Below, piece after piece: positions 58,046-64,000 of a stretch of DNA of 64,000 nt. Position 1 is the stretch's first letter. Each line of letters opens with the position of its first letter. The notes beneath the pieces were generated by a model. It made no database searches. It was not told where the DNA came from and worked only from the letters and a program-made list of their open reading frames with translations. Both the position numbers and the translations under genes were made by a program. Origin of the DNA: Siphonodentalium dalli (taxonomy: Eukaryota; Mollusca; Scaphopoda; Gadilida; Siphonodentaliidae); the NCBI GenBank assembly GCA_032622095.1, contig CP136062.1:200301828-200365827 (forward strand). Reading direction: 5' to 3'.

Positions 58046-61000
58046 GTTATTTTAGCAATTTGAAGTCGTCAAAAATTATTGTTTTGAAACGGCACTGTCT
58101 CATTATTTCGATGCATTTCATTTTAAAACTACTTAGTACTTGTAGTTTACATAATTATCCTAATCCGTAATCGTTCTGTTTATTTATAATAATTAGCAAT
58201 AGGAGTTAGTTAGTAGTTTTTGTCAAATTTAATAAATTAATACTAAGAGTGTGTAGCCAAACTTGCCAAAAGCGATTAGTTGCCACACACTGTGACACAG
58301 ATCTCGAACTTGTCGAAGTTCAACTTCAAGACTTTAGTGTCTGACAGTCACAATCATTGTGACAATGACATTAAGATTTAAGACAATTAATAATAATTAA
58401 TAATAATATTTGAACTCATTTTGGAAATAAAATACAGAACACAACACAAGTCCAAAGTCATTTCCAAAAGAGAAGACCCAACTTAAAAGTCTAACTCTAA
58501 AGTTAAACTGCATATACTAGTACTAACATATAGGCCTAATTAATTTAGACTATAGTACTAGTAGTATAACTGTATATTAATTTGGTGACAGTAGAGGTAG
58601 GAGAGGAGATAAGTTATTGAATTTTTTATGCACTTAAAACATGATTTAAAAAAAATATTTATATAGTTATAATTTTATATCTGACGAATTAAAAACTTCA
58701 CAGTTCAAGTTGATAAAATCAATTGATTTATTTTTTAGATTTTATCAGAAAGGAAGCTTAATGAGTGACTGGGCAAGAGAATTGCAGCGTGCCAATTATG
58801 AGCAAAAACACAGGAGTTGGGAACCAAAGAAATATGATGTTATCTGCTCAAAGCATTTCTTGGAGGAAGATTTCTATGTCGTGAATGGGAAGCGGTTCAT
58901 AAAATCTGGCGCTGTCCCAAGATTTGGTCATTCAAAGGTTTGTAATAATAATATATTTTGAGTTTATGTATTAATTAATACACCGTATTAATTATTATAC
59001 ATTTAAAAATATAACATGTGCTAGTTTTGAAATGTGTATTGTGTTCATGTTAAAACTTATAATTATATCTTAATTGTGTTTTGTCATATGAGTTTATCAT
59101 ATGGTAACCCAGCATTCTATTGTGTTCAGTCAGTGCTTATTGGAAGGTAAATTAGAAGAGCTTGTATATTATCTACAGTTTGACAGATCACTACTGTCCT
59201 CGAGCAATATACCATGCAATGGTGCTTTTTTTTAAACAAGTGTTGTGGTAAAAATTCGCTCGAGACCCCGCTGTAGATAATTTCACAGGTTTTGTTCAAG
59301 ATAAAGACATTTTCTGATGGTAATCTCCATGCTAAAACATTTTTTATTTCCAAACTTTTAATGATGAAATTTAAAAAGTGGTTCCATATATTAATTGATA
59401 TATGATATAGTAATTTGTTATATCTTAAAATAACAAAATTAGTCTGAAATCTGATTGTAAAATGTCTTGACAAGTTGACATACATGTACTGTATGTGTAG
59501 ATAGAATTTATCATGAAAACAATCATTATCTGTATCATTTGTTTTGGTTTTTCAGGCAAAAGTTGAAAGGAAAACATTGAATTCAGTAGCAGCAGCTGCC
59601 ACAATTTCAATCAATCCTGAGGGCTCTAATGAAGGACAGACAGGAGCTCAACCAAATCTGGTAATGTATTATAAATCTCTGTTAGCATACCAGTTGTAAG
59701 ACTTCTAAAATTTCATATTCTTATCATGTGCTAGTACAAAAAAAAACTCCAATCATTGTTTCATAAACAATTTAGCATTTAAGATACATAATCCAAATTA
59801 ACGCTCCTAAATTACTATTCAAAGCTCAGAGTTACATTTATCATGCAGATATCCATTTTGAAATCTGTTATTTTTCACCACCTGGCACCTGGAATATTTG
59901 GTGGCCTAGCAAATATTTGACGAGCTGACGACATACTCTCGATCACAAATTGCATTGAACAAAATGTTGATGTATAACAATTATAACAATTATAACATGT
60001 TTGGAAAAATTTTATTCTAAAGTTGACAGTGGTTATAGCATTATTTTTTGGTAATTAATTGATTCTGATAACTAAAACATCTTTTGAAGAAATGTTGTTA
60101 TCATTGTTGGAATCTGATGATATGGAGACCATCGAATATGACTGTGTACCTTTAAAGATTTAACTATGCAGGAATGTGTGTATTACTATAATTTCAGTTA
60201 GAAAGTTCAATAGCCAATACAATGACAATCTTTAATATAAATTGTACTCATAATGAACTTCATTCAGACTGCAATATCTCATATATTATTGTCGCCATTG
60301 TTTTCCCCTCACATTTTTTTCAGAATGACCATGCATATCATGTCTCAGAAAGTCCCAAAAAAATAAAACGAAAAATGGACGACGCAGTTGAAGAGAAATT
60401 AGATGAATTAAAATGTGAACTAAAAATATCAAAACAAAGGGAGAATCGATCAAAGAATACTATAAAGAGTCTTCTAGAAAAATTGGAGAATGAAAAAATG
60501 CTGTCTGTGGAGGCTCAATCTTCCTTACAACATTACCAGAACTTGCCTTTGAATCTTTTTAATAAGCCACACAGTGGTTATACTGAAGAACAGAAAAGAT
60601 TTGCTACGACACTGCACTTCTATGGACCAAAAGCATATGAATATGCTAGGAAATTTATCCCACTTCCAGCACCACGCACGATAAGACAGTGGTTATCTGT
60701 CGTGTACAATCAGCCAGGATTCTCCGAACAAGTGATGGAATTCTTGAAAAAAGAGCGAGAAAGAGATCAATTTTCCTACCAATTTTGCTCAATTATGATA
60801 GATGGCATGAGCATTGAATGGGACCAATCAGCGAGGTCACTGGTTGGACATGTTGATTTTGGGAACGGATCGGGAGATTTGAATGCTGACACACAGCCTG
60901 AAGCCAAGGAAGCTCTAGTAATAATGGCAGTAGGCATTTGTGGGTACTGGAAGGTACCAATAGGATACTTTTTAACAGCTGGTGTAGATGCTGAGACCCA

Positions 61001-62615
61001 GGGAAATCTGATCACTCATGGGATTCACAAACTGGAATCTATAGGTATTAAAGTTTTGGCCATGGTAATGGATGGTCTCTCAGCAAATCAGGCAATGGTC
61101 AAGAATTTTGGATGTTCACTGAAACCAACAGCACTAAAATGTAGTTTCCCAAATCCACATGATAACAGCAGACAAATATTTGTTTTCTTTGATGCTTGCC
61201 ATATGATGAAACTCACAAGGAACACCGTGCAGACATATAAAGTCATTAAATTCAATTTGAGTGGCAAACAGTATGAGGTGAAATGGGATATTATTGAGAA
61301 ACTGAATGAAGTCCAGCAAAGGGAAGGCCTCAGTGCTGCTAACAAGCTGTCTCAGAACCACATTAATTTCCAAAAGCAGAAAATGAAAGTTTGTCTAGCA
61401 GTGCAGACCATCAGCTCTTATGTTGCTAAAGCACTTCAATTCATGAGAGTCTCCGGCTACCCAGGTTTCGATAACACAGAGGGCACAGAGATATGGGTAT
61501 CTTATATTGATAGACTCTTTGACATCTTCAATAGCCGCTCGCCAAAAGCATCAGGATATAAGAGACCGCTATCATTGAAGAGCATTGCACCAGTTTTGCC
61601 ATTCCTCTCAAAGGTGAAGCAAGTATTGTTACAATGCACCCACACTGGAACCCAGGGCAATAACATAAAAATATGTGAATCTAAAAGATGCATGGGTGTC
61701 CTTGGTTTTGCACTGAACATTGACAGCTTGATCAACTTGTTGAACACATATCTCAGTCCAACGAAATGCCCTGGCAAACTTCTTTATGTCTGCACCTACA
61801 AGCTTTCTCAGGACCACTTAGAGCTCTTTTTCAGTGCAGTTAGGCGAGCAGGTGGATGGAACAACAATCCCTCAGCCAGACAATTTAAGAATGCTTACAA
61901 AGCACTTCTTTCTCGGGCAGGAGTAACAGGGGGCATCAATGCTAATGTCAGAGCAATGGACCACACAAGTATACTCTCACTGACAGTATCAAATCCTGCA
62001 ATTAACAGTGATGAAACTGAACCTATGCAAGATATCATTGAGGATGACGTCCTGGACCACACTTACTATTCAAATGTACCCAGGCTCTCAAATTTTGTTG
62101 AAAATGTGTCTGTTTACATTGCTGGATGGGTTGTTCCAAAGCTTCTGATGGTAGTCAAGTGTGATGAATGCAGACAATCAATAGTGGAGCCCAAGGTTGC
62201 AGGATCAATGGATCTTTTTCACTCTCATCAGCTCCTACGACTGAGGGATAACGGTGGCCTCCTTGTTCAATCAAAGGGTGTAATCAAAATTATCAAAGCT
62301 GCAGAATTAGAGTTGAGGTCATCCATAGACATCATAAATCCAACAAAGTATCAATCAGAAATAAAAAAGTTGGAAATATTAGTCTTGAGAAAGTTGCAGC
62401 CACAATTATTCCATCTTTTCGAAGACAACAAGCAACATTTCCAAACAGATGCAATGGATATCACAGAGAGTCATCTTGTAATTCTTGTGAAGAAAATTAC
62501 TTTGATATACTGTAATCTAAGGAGGCATCACATGTGTAAACTAAGAACAATGAAGATTGTTGGCCAGAAAATCAGAAACTCATTGACAAAGGCAGTCTTA
62601 TTCAAAAATCAATAA
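57963..62615 (+). CDS. THAP9-like P-element-superfamily transposase (four exons)
   Basis: This is a DNA-binding, cut-and-paste type transposase or a host gene derived from one. Exons inferred from GT-AG sites and frame: 57963-58045, 58739-58937, 59556-59660 and 60324-62615. They join in frame to 892 residues, close to the roughly 900 of vertebrate THAP9. Residues 1-90 form a THAP zinc finger: Cys5, Cys10, Cys64, His67, Trp39 and the closing AVP at 86-88. A coiled-coil-like stretch follows at about 150-190. The RNase H-like core has Asp289 (IMIDGMSI), Asp379 (VMDGLSANQ) and Glu629 (DHLELFFSAVRRAGGWNNNP), with FFDACHMMKLTRN around residue 419 starting the region that is the GTP-binding insertion in P transposase. 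No stops or frameshifts are seen. I found no terminal inverted repeats, so whether it is a mobile element or a domesticated gene is open. The gene lies 0.87 kb from the 5S array edge. Confidence 0.85.
58046..58738 (+). other. Intron 1 of THAP9-like gene
   Basis: AT-rich, with runs of taataattaataataatt near 58385-58410. No gene or conserved element recognised. Confidence 0.75.
58739..58937 (+). CDS. THAP9-like gene, exon 2
   Basis: The acceptor is ttttttag at 58731-58738. The exon completes the THAP domain (FYQKGSLMSDWARELQ ... ICSKHF ... SGAVPRFG). The donor is aaag/gtttgt at 58937/58938. Retaining intron 2 would add only seven residues before a stop, giving a THAP-only protein of about 101 residues. 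Confidence 0.85.
58938..59555 (+). other. Intron 2 of THAP9-like gene
   Basis: AT-rich, 618 bp. The minus-strand open frames crossing it show no recognisable domain. Confidence 0.75.
59556..59660 (+). CDS. THAP9-like gene, exon 3
   Basis: The 35-codon exon has acceptor ggtttttcag at 59546-59555 and donor ctg/gtaatg at 59660/59661. It encodes a small-residue linker (SVAAAATISINPEGSNEGQT) between the zinc finger and the transposase body. The exact fit of phase at both ends supports it. Confidence 0.75.
59661..60323 (+). other. Intron 3 of THAP9-like gene
   Basis: AT-rich, 663 bp, ending in a long pyrimidine tract before the acceptor. Nothing else recognised. Confidence 0.7.
60324..62615 (+). 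CDS. THAP9-like gene, exon 4 (transposase body)
   Basis: The acceptor is cattttttttcag, ending at 60323. The single large exon encodes 763 residues with the coiled coil, the full catalytic core and the C-terminal region. The frame is also open 102 nt upstream into intron 3 (to 60222) without needing to be coding. The stop TAA at 62613-62615 lies inside an AATAAA at 62611-62616. Confidence 0.9.
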   Translation, partial: NDHAYHVSESPKKIKRKMDDAVEEKLDELKCELKISKQRENRSKNTIKSLLEKLENEKMLSVEAQSSLQHYQNLPLNLFNKPHSGYTEEQKRFATTLHFYGPKAYEYARKFIPLPAPRTIRQWLSVVYNQPGFSEQVMEFLKKERERDQFSYQFCSIMIDGMSIEWDQSARSLVGHVDFGNGSGDLNADTQPEAKEALVIMAVGICGYWKVPIGYFLTAGVDAETQGNLITHGIHKLESIGIKVLAMVMDGLSANQAMVKNFGCSLKPTALKCSFPNPHDNSRQIFVFFDACHMMKLTRNTVQTYKVIKFNLSGKQYEVKWDIIEKLNEVQQREGLSAANKLSQNHINFQKQKMKVCLAVQTISSYVAKALQFMRVSGYPGFDNTEGTEIWVSYIDRLFDIFNSRSPKASGYKRPLSLKSIAPVLPFLSKVKQVLLQCTHTGTQGNNIKICESKRCMGVLGFALNIDSLINLLNTYLSPTKCPGKLLYVCTYKLSQDHLELFFSAVRRAGGWNNNPSARQFKNAYKALLSRAGVTGGINANVRAMDHTSILSLTVSNPAINSDETEPMQDIIEDDVLDHTYYSNVPRLSNFVENVSVYIAGWVVPKLLMVVKCDECRQSIVEPKVAGSMDLFHSHQLLRLRDNGGLLVQSKGVIKIIKAAELELRSSIDIINPTKYQSEIKKLEILVLRKLQPQLFHLFEDNKQHFQTDAMDITESHLVILVKKITLIYCNLRRHHMCKLRTMKIVGQKIRNSLTKAVLFKNQ

Positions 62616-62629
62616 AAATAGTATCAGTG

Positions 62630-63831
62630 GATCACTGGACGCGTGTAACCAGAGACAAGTGAAAATATTCCTAAGTAGGTTGTAAACAACACCTGGACTC
62701 GTGTAACCAGAGGCGGGTGGTAAAATAGCTCATTAGGTTGTAAACAACACCCAGACTCGTGTAACCAGAGATGGGTGGTAAAATCGCTCAGTAGGTTGTA
62801 AACAACACCCGGACTCGTGTAACCAGAGACGGGTGGTAAAATCACACTCAGTAGGATGTAAGCAACACCCGGACTCGTGTAACCAGAGACGGGTGACAAA
62901 AAATTCTCAGTAGGCTGTAAGCAACACCTGGACTCGTGTAACCAGAGACGGGTGAAAAAAATATCTCAGTAGGCTGTAAGCAGCACCTGGACTCGTGTAA
63001 CCAGAGACAGGTGGAAAATATACCTCAGTAGGTTGTAAACAACACCTGGACTCGTGTAACCAGAGACGGGTGGAAAAATCACTTAGTAGGATGTAAGCAA
63101 CACCCAGACTCGTGTAACCAGGGATGGGTGAAAAATATACCTCAGTAGGTTGTAAACAACACCCGGACTCGTGTAACCAGAGACGGGTGGTAAAATCGCT
63201 CAGTAGGATGTAACCAACACCCGGACTCGTGTAACCAGGGACGGGTGAAAAATATTCCTCAGTAGGTTGTAAACAACACCCGGACTCGTGTAACCAGAGA
63301 CGGGTGGTAAAATCACTCAGCAGGATGTAAGCAACACCCAGACTCGTGTAACCAGAGATGGGTGGTAAAATCGCTCAGTAGGATGTAAGCAACACCCAGA
63401 CTCGTGTAACCAGAGAGGGTGGTAAAATCGCTCAGCAGGATGTAAGCAACACCCAGACTCGTGTAACCAGAGATGGGTGGTAAAATCGCTCAGTAGGATG
63501 TAAGCAACACCCAGACTCGTGTAACCAGAGATGGGTGGTAAAATCGCTCAGCAGGATGTAAGCAACACCCAGACTCGTGTAACCAGAGCTGGGTGGTAAA
63601 ATCGCTCAGTAGGATGAAAGCAACACCCAGACTCGTGTAACCAGAGATGGGTGGTAAAATCTCTCAGCAGGATGTAAGCAACACCCAGACTCGTGTAACC
63701 AGAGATGGGTGATAAAATCGCTCAGTAGGTTGTACACAACACCCGGACTCGTGTAACCAGAGACGGGTGGAAAAAACGCTCAGTAGGTCGTAGGCAACAC
63801 CCGGACTCGTGTAACCAGAGACGGGTGGAAA
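62630..63831. repeat. 58-bp minisatellite with hairpin in each unit (about 21 copies)
   Basis: The unit reads approximately actcgtgtaaccagagacg, then a short variable part (gtggtaaaatcgctcag), then taggatgtaagcaacaccc. Copy starts counted from the CACC arm are 62690, 62748, 62806, 62866 and so on; the unit length is 57-60 bp. Each copy holds two 6-base arms separated by 18 bases that are reverse complements of each other, in three matched forms: CACCCG/CGGGTG, CACCCA/TGGGTG and CACCTG/CAGGTG. It begins 15 bp after the THAP9-like stop codon and could form part of its 3' UTR. The open frames across it are by-products of the repeat. Confidence 0.93.
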
Positions 63832-64000
63832 GATCCAGGCCTTCTATGAACCCATCAAACCTTAGGCGTCCTCCACTGCAATGCCTGGTGGTCATGATAA
63901 CATAGCAGTATGACGCGCGATATTTCCATTGAATCGCATGTTTGTTAACCAAGCTCTGTGAATGGAACACAACTTGGGGGTCCCACCAGGGGAGAGCTGT
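63832..64000. other. Unassigned sequence at right window edge
   Basis: Unique-looking sequence after the minisatellite. I looked for a partner to the sequence upstream of the THAP9-like gene that could be a terminal inverted repeat and saw none. Confidence 0.4.

Noticed and set aside
61191-61200. FFDACH Asp (residue 419) as the second catalytic residue
   Set aside because: Its distance from the first Asp (130 residues) is far from the spacing of about 70 in P transposases. Asp379 in VMDGLSANQ fits the D2 motif better, and FFDACH..K..RN matches the conserved motif that follows it.
62624-62899. Repetitive open frame in the minisatellite (and another at 63722-63970)
   Set aside because: The VSGYTSPGV-type repeats simply translate the 58-bp unit, and indels between units break the frame elsewhere.
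62630-63831. CRISPR array
   Set aside because: The whole unit repeats, with no unique spacers. The setting is a eukaryotic intron-containing gene.
57351-64000. Terminal inverted repeats of a P-type element around the THAP9-like gene
   Set aside because: I compared 57600-57860 with the reverse complement of 62616-64000 by eye and found no convincing pair. aacataagcg at about 57710 resembles part of the Drosophila P terminus only by a few bases.

Overview
This is eukaryotic, almost certainly invertebrate animal, nuclear DNA. It contains a tandem 5S ribosomal RNA gene cluster, an APE-type LINE retrotransposon, and an intron-containing THAP/P-element-type transposase gene. The 5S sequence has the wording I associate with molluscs and other spiralians, so a spiralian such as a mollusc is my best guess, but this rests on memory of 5S sequences and is not proven.

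Layout. (1) 1-48254: about 250 head-to-tail 5S rRNA units of 193 bp (118-120 nt gene plus about 75 bp spacer), all transcribed from the minus strand. The left 10 kb is nearly uniform. To the right the units become more varied, and multi-unit blocks (offsets 579, 1723, 2702, 3027, 3633 and 8877 bp) have been duplicated. (2) 48255-54567: a nearly intact LINE on the plus strand, antisense to the 5S genes, with ORF1 and an endonuclease/reverse transcriptase ORF2. It lies inside a 5S gene and is flanked by two copies of an 83-bp 5S segment. ORF2 carries one frameshift. (3) 54568-57096: the array resumes with about a dozen more degenerate units and ends in a truncated 5S fragment. (4) 57097-57962: a short GC-richer block of unknown nature, an AT-rich minisatellite, then a TATA-containing promoter region. 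(5) 57963-62615: a four-exon gene for an approximately 892-residue THAP9-like P-superfamily transposase with an apparently complete catalytic core. (6) 62630-63831: a 58-bp minisatellite of about 21 copies, each carrying a hairpin whose two arms co-vary. (7) 63832-64000: nothing recognised.

How it fits together. The 5S array is the host component. Each gene carries its own internal promoter (box A and box C) and a short T-run terminator. The LINE appears to use the array as a landing site and has destroyed the box C end of one 5S copy. The graded divergence, nested duplications and shared deletion pseudogenes show unequal exchange or gene conversion that homogenises the interior while the right edge decays. 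The strongest leads are the LINE-5S junction and its 83-bp duplication, the covarying hairpin minisatellite, and the intact THAP9-like gene beside the array edge.
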